Origin: an uncultured Alphaproteobacteria bacterium
Lineage (GTDB): Bacteria > Pseudomonadota > Alphaproteobacteria > Rickettsiales > UBA1997
Reading direction: 5' to 3'
Assembly: GCA_903849835.1 (NCBI GenBank)
Contig: CAINKA010000045.1
Coordinates: 1-23,465, forward strand
Length of the DNA stretch: 23,465 bases
In this document: in pieces, positions 13,221 through 20,049 of the stretch
Layout of the letters: the number at the start of each line of letters is the position of its first letter
Numbering within the stretch: the first letter of the stretch is position 1
Notes under the pieces: model-generated
Seen by the model: only the letters and a program-made list of their open reading frames with translations
Told to the model about the DNA's origin: nothing
Databases searched by the model: none
Program-made: the position numbers and the translations under genes

Positions 13221-13961
13221 TTATAAATTTTCTTCCGTATTTTTTACCGCATCCACCGTACCGATGTGAAAATATTTTCCCGCAAGTTCGACGCCCTTAA
13301 TCCGATGAACCAATCCACCCTCACCCACAGCTGATTTATAAAAATGTGACATCGAAAAACATTTCTCATTTTCTCCCCTTGGTGCTCGTTCCAAAATCTT
13401 CGGATTAATAATTTGCAGCCCGACAAAAACGTGGCTCATCGCGCAGTCAGGGAAGCGGAAAAGTTGATCGCCGTGCAAATCAAAATCGCCACCGCCGTGA
13501 ATATTTCCTTCGTAACCAAAATAATTTTCGGTTTTTTTTAAGCCCAAAAGAATGTCGCAAGCGCTTGCGTCCCAAGCGTTGCAGAGAAGTTCGATGTCGG
13601 AAATTGCGCCAACATCTTGCCACAAAATATCGCCATTGATTGTCAGCAGCGGCTCGGCGGGATCGAATTTATTTTTCGCAAAAACTAATCCGCCGCCAGT
13701 TTCAATTTTTTCCACTTCGCGCGAAAAAATAATTTTCGGATTGTTCAATTTTTTGATGTGCGTTTCGAGCTGATCAGCGAGATAAAATCCGTTAATAATA
13801 ATTTTTTTGATCGCAGAAATTTTGTCCAATTTTTCAATCGTGTAACCGATGATTGCCTTGTTTTTTATTTTGATGAGCGGCTTGGGGATCGAGTCTGTGA
13901 GTGGTCTCATGCGCTCTCCGCGTCCGGCGGCGAAGATGAAGGATTGGGTAATTTTGGTCAT
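13221..13961 (-). CDS. Nucleotidyltransferase, MurU-like (NTP transferase family)
   Basis: 246 residues with the sugar-phosphate nucleotidyltransferase signature FIFAAGRGERMRPLTDSIPKPLI at the N-terminus (nucleotide-binding Gly/Arg and the PKPL Lys), ETGGGL, the metal-binding Asp in LLTINGDILW, and a C-terminal FHIGTVDAVK. Size and spacing fit the small alphaproteobacterial/pseudomonad MurU group, N-acetylmuramate-1-phosphate uridylyltransferases of peptidoglycan recycling that work with the kinase AmgK; mannose- or glucose-1-phosphate transferase is possible. No amgK, tsaE or addAB neighbours are visible. It is separated from the ABC exporter by a GACGGGG repeat. Confidence 0.8.
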   Translation of the reverse strand: MTKITQSFIFAAGRGERMRPLTDSIPKPLIKIKNKAIIGYTIEKLDKISAIKKIIINGFYLADQLETHIKKLNNPKIIFSREVEKIETGGGLVFAKNKFDPAEPLLTINGDILWQDVGAISDIELLCNAWDASACDILLGLKKTENYFGYEGNIHGGGDFDLHGDQLFRFPDCAMSHVFVGLQIINPKILERAPRGENEKCFSMSHFYKSAVGEGGLVHRIKGVELAGKYFHIGTVDAVKNTEENL

Positions 13962-14015
13962 TTTTATTTTTTATTTATTTTTTGGATTTCTTGGAGCGAG
14001 ACTTTCCTTGAGCAA

Positions 14016-14100
14016 GACGGGGTTTGTAACCTCGTCTTAACGTTCAGTTCAAACTTTAGAATTACGTGAACATGTGGACGGGGTTACAAACCCCGTCCAG
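14016..14100. repeat. GACGGGG-type palindromic repeat, copy A
   Basis: GACGGGGTTTGTAACCTCGTC and GGACGGGGTTACAAACCCCGTCC are each self-complementary and are inverted copies of one another, separated by a linker with GTTCAGTTC and GTGAAC. Copies B (16046-16133) and C (18974-19058) share the arms and the GTTCAGTTC/GAACTGAAC linker. Confidence 0.85.
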
Positions 14101-14130
14101 CACTAGGTCCAGCGCTAGGTGTGCCGAGCA

Positions 14131-16002
14131 TTACTCCGTAAAATCAACGTCCCCACAAATCAAAAAAGCCTCTGCTTGCGAAACTTTATTGGTCAAATTT
14201 CCACCAACTTGCGCTTCCCAAAGTTTTTTGTAAACACCGCTCAGAGCAAGTAGCTCCTCGTGTGAGCCATCCTCAACAATTTTTCCGTGATCGAAAACTA
14301 AAATGCGATCCATAATTTTCAGCGTCGAAAGTCGGTGGGCGATTACGAGCGTCGTTTTATTTTCCATCAAATTTTTCAGACTGTCTTGAATCAGATTTTC
14401 GGTGATTGAATCGAGCTGACTTGTTGCCTCATCCAAAATTAAAATCGGCGCATTTTTCAAAAAGGCGCGGGCGATGGCGATGCGCTGGCGCTGACCTCCC
14501 GACAATTTTATTCCGCGCTCACCGACGAGAGAATTATATTTTTGCGGCAGGTGTTCGATGAAATTGTGGGCGTGGGCTTTTTGTGAGGCACTTACAATTT
14601 CCTCCTCCAATGTCACCCTGAGCTTGTCGAAGGGCGGCTCTAGTCCGAATCCTGAAGCATGCTTCGACAGGCTCAGCATGACATCGTTTTTTCCGTAAGA
14701 AATATTCTCCGCCAGCGTGCGATGGAAAAGCGAAGGATCCTGCGGAATCATGCCAATCGCGGCGCGGAGCGAGTCTTGCGTCACTTGCGAAATGTCTTGG
14801 CCGTCGATCAAAATCCTTCCCGAATTCACGTCGAACTGGCGCAAAATTAAATTCACAAAAGTTGTTTTGCCGCCGCCGGAATGGCCAACCAAACCAACTT
14901 TTTCGCCCGACTTAATCACGATATTTTTTCCAGTAAAAAGTGGCGCGGAATTTTTGTAACCGAATTCGACATTTTCAAAAACAATCTCGCCCTTACTCAC
15001 TCGCAGCTCGCGACTCCCATCTTTAATTTCCAGCGGCACATTTAAAATTTGCAGCGCTTGATTCACCGTGCCCATTTCCTCCAAAAAATGGCGCAATTCG
15101 GTGGCGGCGTTCCACATCAAACGGATGATGTAAGTGTTGATCGTGAAGAGCATTAAAAAGTCGCCGAGCGTCACCAAATTTTTGGCGTAAAGAAAAATTA
15201 GCGCGACGATGCAAAAGGCGAAATAAGCAGCGAATGTCAGGCCGTGCAGCGTGAAAAATTTTACGAAAAACCAGCCGCGTTTTTCGTAAAGGCGCGAATA
15301 AGTTTCTTGAAAATCACCGACTCTTTTCTGTTCAAAATTGCGCCGCGAAAAAAATTTTACGTTCGAAATATTGCCAAAAACATCGACAATATTTCCCATT
15401 ATTTTTGTTTGCTGATCTGCAATCGCAATTGACATTTCTTCCGCTGTTTTCGCGGCTCGAACCGCCATAAAAATAAATAAACCCGCCCAAGAAATTAGCA
15501 CGAAAGCAAAAAATTTGTGGATCGAAAATAGCGCGACAAAGGCGAATAATAAACTCAAGGTGACGTTGAGAAAGCTGTACAAAAAAATCTCGAGCAGTCG
15601 CGGCGCGCAGTTGGCGAGGTCACGAACTTTATTCGCCAGCGAGCCGGAAAAATTATTTTGGAAAAAATTTGAAGAATGCTGCAACGCGTAGGCCATTGAT
15701 TCGCTGGTGATTTTTTTCTTCATTAGCGGCGTCAATTTCAGCCAAGAAAAATCGCAAATGCGCCACACAAGCCCGGGAATAATCGCGAAAATAATCAGCA
15801 GTAATGCGATTGGCCAAATCTCGGCAATCACCTGTTCGCGCGGCACCGCAGCAAGTTTGTCCACCAGTAATTTTGAAATGTAAGGCCAAAGCGAAAGATC
15901 AATCGCGTTGTAAAGCACGACAAAAAAATGGAGCCCGATGTAGAATTTGAAGGGCTTGGAAGAGTTGAGGAGGAAAGAAAATGCGGAATTTTTTTTGGTC
16001 AT
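14131..16002 (-). CDS. MsbA-like ABC exporter (fused TM and ATPase domains)
   Basis: 623-residue half-transporter. Residues 1-330 hold an ABC type-1 TM domain with about six helices (for example 21-40, 62-80, 138-160, 165-185, 252-273). The ATPase domain has Walker A GHSGGGKT (373-380), Q-loop IPQDPSLF, signature LSGGQ (500-504), Walker B ILILDEATS (from 520) and H-loop His555. It would export a lipid, drug or peptide as a dimer; the substrate is unknown. Residues 440-464 (DVMLSLSKHASGFGLEPPFD and following) are foreign to the family: they interrupt YGKN/EEEIVSASQKAHAHNF and are encoded by a palindromic repeat inserted in frame. The C-terminal 20 residues after YKKLWEAQ are also atypical. GACGGGG repeats flank the gene on both sides. 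Confidence 0.94.
   Translation of the reverse strand: MTKKNSAFSFLLNSSKPFKFYIGLHFFVVLYNAIDLSLWPYISKLLVDKLAAVPREQVIAEIWPIALLLIIFAIIPGLVWRICDFSWLKLTPLMKKKITSESMAYALQHSSNFFQNNFSGSLANKVRDLANCAPRLLEIFLYSFLNVTLSLLFAFVALFSIHKFFAFVLISWAGLFIFMAVRAAKTAEEMSIAIADQQTKIMGNIVDVFGNISNVKFFSRRNFEQKRVGDFQETYSRLYEKRGWFFVKFFTLHGLTFAAYFAFCIVALIFLYAKNLVTLGDFLMLFTINTYIIRLMWNAATELRHFLEEMGTVNQALQILNVPLEIKDGSRELRVSKGEIVFENVEFGYKNSAPLFTGKNIVIKSGEKVGLVGHSGGGKTTFVNLILRQFDVNSGRILIDGQDISQVTQDSLRAAIGMIPQDPSLFHRTLAENISYGKNDVMLSLSKHASGFGLEPPFDKLRVTLEEEIVSASQKAHAHNFIEHLPQKYNSLVGERGIKLSGGQRQRIAIARAFLKNAPILILDEATSQLDSITENLIQDSLKNLMENKTTLVIAHRLSTLKIMDRILVFDHGKIVEDGSHEELLALSGVYKKLWEAQVGGNLTNKVSQAEAFLICGDVDFTE
14611..14685. repeat. 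CATGCTGAG-type palindromic repeat inserted in frame in the ABC exporter gene
   Basis: The ends TGTCACCCTGAGCTTGTCGA and TCGACAGGCTCAGCATGACA are inverted copies of the same element found intergenically at 6523-6598. About 75 bp, a multiple of three, so the reading frame stays open through it and adds roughly 25 residues to the ATPase helical subdomain. Confidence 0.88.
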
Positions 16003-16037
16003 TTTGTTTTTGAAGTAAGATTTTTCACCGAAACCAA
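15997..16037. repeat. 41-bp near-direct repeat, left copy
   Basis: GGTCATTTTGTTTTTGAAGT and the next 21 bp match 16139-16179 with four mismatches and no gap. The left copy covers the ABC exporter start codon; the right copy is the 3' end of the ATPase gene. A GACGGGG palindrome sits between them. Confidence 0.8.
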
Positions 16038-16045
16038 CCTCGCCG

Positions 16046-16133
16046 CAAGACGGGGTTTGTAACCCCGTCTTCCCGTTCAGTTCCGCTTTTACTTTGAACT
16101 GAACCTGTGGACGGGGTTACAAACCCCGTCCAG
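16046..16133. repeat. GACGGGG-type palindromic repeat, copy B
   Basis: AAGACGGGGTTTGTAACCCC and GGGGTTACAAACCCCGTCC arms around a linker CGTTCAGTTCC...GAACTGAACC, which is itself an inverted pair. It is the best-preserved copy, lying between the ATPase and ABC exporter genes. Confidence 0.88.
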
Positions 16134-16138
16134 CTGAA

Positions 16139-16179
16139 GGTCATTTTGTTTTTGAATTGAGATTTTTCAGCGAAACCAA
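16139..16179. repeat. 41-bp near-direct repeat, right copy
   Basis: Matches 15997-16037; it encodes the last dozen codons of the ATPase (ending NLNSKTK). Confidence 0.8.
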
Positions 16180-17310
16180 TTCAGCTCCGAGATACTCTCC
16201 GCCAGCATTTCCGCCGTAAACCAAATATTCTTCAACTTTATTTTTGTGTAGCTTGGAAAAATATTTTAGGTCTTTGACGAAGTCGGAATTGAGGGTGGTG
16301 GCGGATTTTATTTCGAAGGTTTTTAGCTTGCTTCCCTCTTCAGAAATGCAGTCAATTTCGTGGCCAGTTTTGTCGCGCCAAAAAGAAAGATTGGCGGACA
16401 GACCTTGATTGGTGCGGCTTTTCAGCAATTCCAAAATCACTAAATTTTCGAACAAAGCGCCGCGTAAAAAATGAGTGGCGACTTGTTCCCTCTTTTCAAT
16501 ACCAAGCAAATTGCAGGCGAAGCCAGTGTCGTGAAAATAAATTTTTGGCATTTTAACCGATCTTTTTTTTCTGAGATTGCGCGCGTAAGGCGGCAGCAGA
16601 AAAATTACGTAGCTCGCTTCAAGCAGTGTCAGCCAGCTTCGAGCAGTGGTGTGAGAAATTCCGCAATCGGCAGCAAGCGCAGAAAAATTTACAACTTGGC
16701 CAATTCTGCCGGCGCAAAATTTTAGAAAATTGTGAAATTTCGTGAGCTCGTCGATTCGGTGGAGTCGCTTCAGATCTCGTCCCAAGAGGGTTTGCAAGTA
16801 GCTCGAGAAAAAATCTGCCGCACTGCCGCGACGTTGCAACAACATTGGAAATGCTCCGCGAAAAATTTTGTTGTCGAGTGATCCTGCCGGGCTCTTCTCG
16901 GCCAAGCTAGGAGAGAGTAAGGTTAGAACAGCAATATTTTTTTTGAAGGAAGGCGCAATTTTTGGATTGAGCAGAAGATTTTGTGAGCTGATTAAAACAA
17001 ATTTTCCCGAAAGTTTCTCCCTCTGTAATTTTGGCAAGCTGTCGAGAAACCGCTGTAGGTAAGGCACCAGCTCAGGAATATTTTGCACTTCGTCAAAAAT
17101 CGCACCGTTTTTGTAGCCCTCAAAAAATTTCTGCGGATCAAAAAGAACTTTGAATCCCGACGCAATGTCAGAAAAAGAAACGTAAGGCAAGTCTTTAAAC
17201 TGGCGGATCGCCAGCGCAGTTTTGCCTGATTGCCTCGGTCCAAAAATCGCAATTAGCGAATGAGTTTTGGAAAATTTTGTCAGAATTCTTGTGAAATCGC
17301 GATTTAGCAT
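16141..17310 (-). CDS. AAA_14/DUF4143-family ATPase
   Basis: 389 residues from the ATG at 17310 (the frame is open to 17595, but the extra 95 residues are low-complexity and unlike the family). Walker A GPRQSGKT is at residues 24-31, Walker B-like GAIFDEVQNIPELV follows, then a helix-turn-helix-like segment (VNFSALAADCGISHTTARSW) and the DUF4143 C-terminus (FLRGALFENLVILELLKS, SFWRDKTGHEIDCI). Such ATPases are widespread, strain-variable and of poorly known role; the C-terminal part resembles a nuclease-like fold (E...D...E/K residues in ALFENL, HEIDCI, FEIKSAT). The gene is minus-strand and divergent from the MARNPL genes. Its 3' end is half of a 41-bp repeat pair. Confidence 0.88.
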   Translation of the reverse strand: MLNRDFTRILTKFSKTHSLIAIFGPRQSGKTALAIRQFKDLPYVSFSDIASGFKVLFDPQKFFEGYKNGAIFDEVQNIPELVPYLQRFLDSLPKLQREKLSGKFVLISSQNLLLNPKIAPSFKKNIAVLTLLSPSLAEKSPAGSLDNKIFRGAFPMLLQRRGSAADFFSSYLQTLLGRDLKRLHRIDELTKFHNFLKFCAGRIGQVVNFSALAADCGISHTTARSWLTLLEASYVIFLLPPYARNLRKKRSVKMPKIYFHDTGFACNLLGIEKREQVATHFLRGALFENLVILELLKSRTNQGLSANLSFWRDKTGHEIDCISEEGSKLKTFEIKSATTLNSDFVKDLKYFSKLHKNKVEEYLVYGGNAGGEYLGAELVSLKNLNSKTK

Positions 17311-17447
17311 TTTGTCCAAATTGAAAGTTAAAGTTTCAATTAGGACAACTCGGTTTTTAATTTCTAGAAAATTGTTTTTTTGAGCCCGCGATTGACGCGG
17401 GTTTGCAAGTGCTGAATTTTCCGCTCGTGCGGAAAATTGGAGGGTGA
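17311..17447. other. Upstream region of the ATPase gene with two perfect stem-loops
   Basis: CCCGCG-ATTGA-CGCGGG (17385-17401) and AATTTTCCGC-TCGT-GCGGAAAATT (17415-17438, a perfect 10-bp stem with a 4-nt loop). Neither is followed by a T-run on either strand, so they are not typical terminators. They lie in the 5' region of the ATPase gene and could be operators, leader structures or repeat remnants. Confidence 0.5.
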
Positions 17448-17708
17448 GCTGTACAGATTTGTGCAATTCTAGAAAGAATCTCCAGCTTTTTACTCCGCCA
17501 CCGCTTCTTCGCGCAAAATCGAAATGCAAAATTGGGACAAATTCAAAATCCCACCGCCATTCTCCACGCCGTGGTTTACTCCAACGATTCCACAACTTAC
17601 GTTCCTAAAAATTCCAACGACGAGGAAATGGAAAAAATTAAAATCTCGATTGAAGAGAGAATGAATTTTGTTCAAGAAAGCTCGTTGAGTTGGTTTAAAA
17701 AAATTTAA
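17448..17708 (+). pseudogene. C-terminal remnant of an unrecognised gene, copy 1
   Basis: The plus frame is open from just after a TGA at 17445 to TAA at 17706-17708 and has no ATG start before the conserved part. From 17556 it reads AILHAVVYSNDSTTYVPKNS and then NDEEMEKIKISIEERMNF, ending SSLSWFKKI. This tail is repeated at 18289-18441 with one synonymous and one conservative (T to A) change, which argues it was once translated. The MARNPL start codon follows 5 bp after the stop. I do not recognise the parent gene. Confidence 0.45.
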
Positions 17709-17735
17709 AATTTATGGCACGCAACCCACTCTCCC
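17554..17735 (+). repeat. 182-bp direct repeat, copy 1 (gene tail plus MARNPL start)
   Basis: Matches 18287-18468 without gaps and with very few substitutions (for example ACAACT/ACAGCT and CAAGAA/CAGGAA). It covers the remnant gene tail, the ribosome-binding region and the first six codons of the following gene, then identity ends abruptly. Confidence 0.92.
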
Positions 17736-18283
17736 AAGCAATTATCCCGCCCGTTGGTGAACAGCTTCCAGCCGCTCCCGCCGCCGAATCTTTTGGCAAA
17801 AGAGCGCTGTTCGCAGTAGCCACCCTTGGCATGTCCGAAGCATTTCGGAACCGTAGACCGGGGACGGAGCGGGAACCTAAATTGCCTGGGGGCGTTGGCC
17901 GTGTAAGACAAATTATAAATCACCATCCCAAAGCTGCTGCGGTTTACGGAGCATACTTTGCTTTTTCAGCAATTTTGATGGCAGCAACGGGCTTTGTTGC
18001 TGCCATCCCACTCATGGGGGGGCTTGGAGTATTAGCCGCCGCCATTGCAGCAGTGCCTTTGGCGACGAATGCGGCATTGTATTTAAGAAGACATCGCGGA
18101 GGGGCTGAAGACGGACTCCAACACCTCAACGACGGCGCCGCCGTCCGAGCTCCTGTTGTTGAAGCTGTGGCGCCAACTCCGCACATTGGTGCTCGTCCGG
18201 ATGCCGCTGTTGATCGTCCGAGTACCGCTGTTGCTCATCCACATGGTGCCGCCCTTCAGACGCAGGCGGCACGTCATCACTAA
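17714..18283 (+). CDS. Unrecognised two-TM protein starting MARNPL (189 aa)
   Basis: ATG at 17714, TAA at 18281. The N-terminal 70 residues are polar and Pro/Arg-rich (MARNPLSQAIIPPVGEQL); two hydrophobic helices follow at about 77-98 and 100-122 (YFAFSAILMAATGFVAA, GGLGVLAAAIAAVPLATNA), then an Arg-rich edge (YLRRHRGG) and a C-terminal tail rich in Ala, Pro, His and Val (VEAVAPTPHIGARPDAAVD). The helical hairpin suggests an inner-membrane or secreted membrane-inserting protein. The G+C content and Ala-rich codon use differ from the A+T-rich neighbours. It shares only its first six residues and its layout with the next gene. No family recognised; a surface or effector role is speculation. Confidence 0.65.
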   Translation: MARNPLSQAIIPPVGEQLPAAPAAESFGKRALFAVATLGMSEAFRNRRPGTEREPKLPGGVGRVRQIINHHPKAAAVYGAYFAFSAILMAATGFVAAIPLMGGLGVLAAAIAAVPLATNAALYLRRHRGGAEDGLQHLNDGAAVRAPVVEAVAPTPHIGARPDAAVDRPSTAVAHPHGAALQTQAARHH

Positions 18284-18286
18284 AAC

Positions 18287-18468
18287 CCGCCATTCTCCAC
18301 GCCGTGGTTTACTCCAACGATTCCACAGCTTACGTTCCTAAAAATTCCAACGACGAGGAAATGGAAAAAATTAAAATCTCGATTGAAGAGAGAATGAATT
18401 TTGTTCAGGAAAGCTCGTTGAGTTGGTTTAAAAAAATTTAAAATTTATGGCACGCAACCCACTCCCCC
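18287..18468 (+). repeat. 182-bp direct repeat, copy 2
   Basis: Begins 4 bp after the stop of the first MARNPL gene and ends six codons into the second. See copy 1 (17554-17735). The offset from repeat start to ATG is exactly 160 bp in both. Confidence 0.92.
18289..18441 (+). pseudogene. C-terminal remnant of an unrecognised gene, copy 2
   Basis: Same reading frame tail as at 17556-17708 (AILHAVVYSNDSTAYVPKNS ... SWFKKI, stop at 18439-18441), with no 5' part at all, because the first MARNPL gene ends directly upstream. It is therefore a duplicated passenger fragment that now serves as the upstream region of the second MARNPL gene. Confidence 0.5.
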
Positions 18469-18965
18469 GAGCTGGTAATGACAGAATTCCACCTGTTCGT
18501 AGACGTTACCCTCTTCCTTTTTTTGAAAGAGCAGCAGCGGCTTTTGCAGCTGTTATAGCGCTTTCTACCCTCGTAGCCTTTCCTCTCGCCCTTGGCAGAG
18601 CCGGCGTTTCTTATGCAACAGCTTCGATGACACAAGCGATTCTTGTTTGTGTTGCTGAAGGCGTTTGTGCGGTAGGGGCTGTTATATCAGCGATGTGTGC
18701 TCTTGGCGTTGTGGATGATCCGCTGCGGGGGAATAATAATCAACCACCTCTAATGGAGATCCCGGTGCCACCGGAAGAAGCTCACCAAGTAGCGTGGGGA
18801 ATACCAATAGGAGTGGCAAGACAAGCTACAGTTGAAGAAATAGGAAGAGCGAGAGTATTACAGGGAATAGCAGTGGAAGTGGAAAGACCAGCTACAGGAG
18901 TGGGAGCGCCGATAGCCGACGGACAACTTGGTGCAGTCGACGAAAACCCTCTGAGGCGCAGATAA
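18447..18965 (+). CDS. Unrecognised two-TM protein starting MARNPL (172 aa)
   Basis: ATG at 18447, TAA at 18963. The layout parallels the gene at 17714: a short basic, Pro-rich N-terminus (MARNPLPRAGNDRIPPVRRR), two hydrophobic segments at about 30-52 and 58-88 (AAFAAVIALSTLVAFPLAL; MTQAILVCVAEGVCAVGAVI), and a hydrophilic tail of loosely repeated Gly/Val/Ala/Arg units (WGIPIGVARQATVEEIGRAR, VLQGIAVEVERPATGVGAP). Beyond the shared first six residues the sequences diverge strongly, although their upstream 160 bp are nearly identical. No family recognised. A GACGGGG repeat starts 9 bp after its stop. Confidence 0.62.
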   Translation: MARNPLPRAGNDRIPPVRRRYPLPFFERAAAAFAAVIALSTLVAFPLALGRAGVSYATASMTQAILVCVAEGVCAVGAVISAMCALGVVDDPLRGNNNQPPLMEIPVPPEEAHQVAWGIPIGVARQATVEEIGRARVLQGIAVEVERPATGVGAPIADGQLGAVDENPLRRR

Positions 18966-18973
18966 CGGGCGGC

Positions 18974-19058
18974 GGGACGGTTGTAACTCCGTCCCCAAGT
19001 GCATTTCAAAGTTGAAATAAGGAACTGAACGTGGGGACGGGATTACAAATCTCGTCCT
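18974..19058. repeat. GACGGGG-type palindromic repeat, copy C (diverged)
   Basis: GGGACGGTTGTAACTCCGTCC and GGGGACGGGATTACAAATCTCGTCC arms with the GGAACTGAACG linker. More degenerate than copies A and B. Confidence 0.75.
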
Positions 19059-19095
19059 GTCTAGGAAGAGGCTGGGAACCGATCTCCATTTATTC

Positions 19096-19168
19096 CGTCA
19101 CTCCGAGCTCCGCGCAGCAATCCAAGTGTTACAGCTTTTTGGATTGCCGCGAGAAGCTCGGAGTGACG
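19096..19168. repeat. CACTCCGAGC-type palindromic repeat
   Basis: CGTCACTCCGAGCT and AGCTCGGAGTGACG are perfect inverted ends; inner arms CGCGCAGCAATCCAA and TTGGATTGCCGCG pair with mismatches. It lies directly downstream of nadC, whose last codons run to its edge. Confidence 0.85.
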
Positions 19169-19173
19169 ATGCT

Positions 19174-20049
19174 TCAGCAAGTGCGCAGCGAGGAAAGTTC
19201 AACAACATCCAGCCCAATATCCACCGCCTTCGCCGAGTGAGTCAGCGCGCCGACAGAAATGAAATCAACATCGAGCTGCGAAAAGTTTTTGATGTTGGCG
19301 AGGGTGATTCCGCCAGAGATTTCGATTTTTATTTTTGGAGAATTTTTGCGGATTAGCGCGGCGCATTTTTTTATTTCTGCGGGCTGCATGTTGTCGAGCA
19401 TGATGATGTTTGGGCTTGCTGACACTGCTTCGGCGACTTGCTCGAAATTGTCGCATTCAACTTCAATCTGAATTTTTTTCTGTGTTTTTTTTGCAGCTGC
19501 AATCGCGTTTTTTATTCCACCTGCTGCGGCAATGTGATTGTCTTTTACCAAAATTAAATCCGACAAATTCATTCGGTGATTTTTTCCGCCGCCGGTTTTT
19601 ACGGCGTATTTTTGCAATTCGCGAAGTCCCGCCAAAGTTTTTCTAGTGTCGAGAATTTGGATTTTTTTATTTCCGAGCGCTTCAACAAATTTTTTCGTCA
19701 ATGTCGCCACGCTGCTCAAATGCTGGATCAAATTGAGGATCACTCTTTCGCCAGCAAAAATTAATTTGGCGTCGCCGTGACCGCGCGTGATTGTTTTTTT
19801 TGCTGCGAGCTTTGCTCCATCCTTCACCAAAATTTTCAAATCAAGTTTGGAATTTTTGAATTTCGTCGATTTTTTTAACTGCGAAAAAACCTCCAAAATT
19901 ATTTCCGCGCCGCAAAAAATAATTTCTTCGCGGGCGTTAATTTCGAAATTGACGAGAGTGTTTTTTGGGATTGTTAGGTCGGAAGTAATGTCGTTGAGGG
20001 CGCGGTCTTCTAGGAGCGCGGCGGTGATTATTTTTTTTGTGCTTGGCAT
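19174..20049 (-). CDS. nadC: Nicotinate-nucleotide pyrophosphorylase (quinolinate phosphoribosyltransferase)
   Basis: 291 residues. NadC converts quinolinate and PRPP to nicotinate mononucleotide in de novo NAD synthesis. Signatures: LLEDRALNDITSDLT, ERVILNLIQHLSSVATLT, ILDTRKTLAGLRELQKYAVK, TGGGKNHRMNLSDLILVKDN and ISGGITLANI, carrying the Arg/His/Lys phosphate-binding residues. TLAGLR replaces the usual TTPGLR, a small change. The last eight residues after DIGLDVV (ELSSLRTC) exceed the typical end and are encoded next to a palindromic repeat. The start ATG shares an A with the stop TAA of the upstream 857-residue gene (TAATG), so nadC is translationally coupled to it. nadA and nadB are not seen. 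Confidence 0.95.
   Translation of the reverse strand: MPSTKKIITAALLEDRALNDITSDLTIPKNTLVNFEINAREEIIFCGAEIILEVFSQLKKSTKFKNSKLDLKILVKDGAKLAAKKTITRGHGDAKLIFAGERVILNLIQHLSSVATLTKKFVEALGNKKIQILDTRKTLAGLRELQKYAVKTGGGKNHRMNLSDLILVKDNHIAAAGGIKNAIAAAKKTQKKIQIEVECDNFEQVAEAVSASPNIIMLDNMQPAEIKKCAALIRKNSPKIKIEISGGITLANIKNFSQLDVDFISVGALTHSAKAVDIGLDVVELSSLRTC

Noticed and set aside
17311..17595. 95-residue N-terminal extension of the DUF4143 ATPase
   Set aside because: It covers two hairpins and the opposite strand of the duplicated gene tail; the ATG at 17310 matches the family start just before Walker A.
14016..19058. Composite transposon formed by the GACGGGG repeats
   Set aside because: No transposase or recombinase gene lies between the copies.
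19096..19168. Rho-independent terminator of nadC
   Set aside because: The stem is long and mismatched, no T-run follows on the minus strand, and it has the form of a dispersed repeat; it may still slow RNA polymerase.
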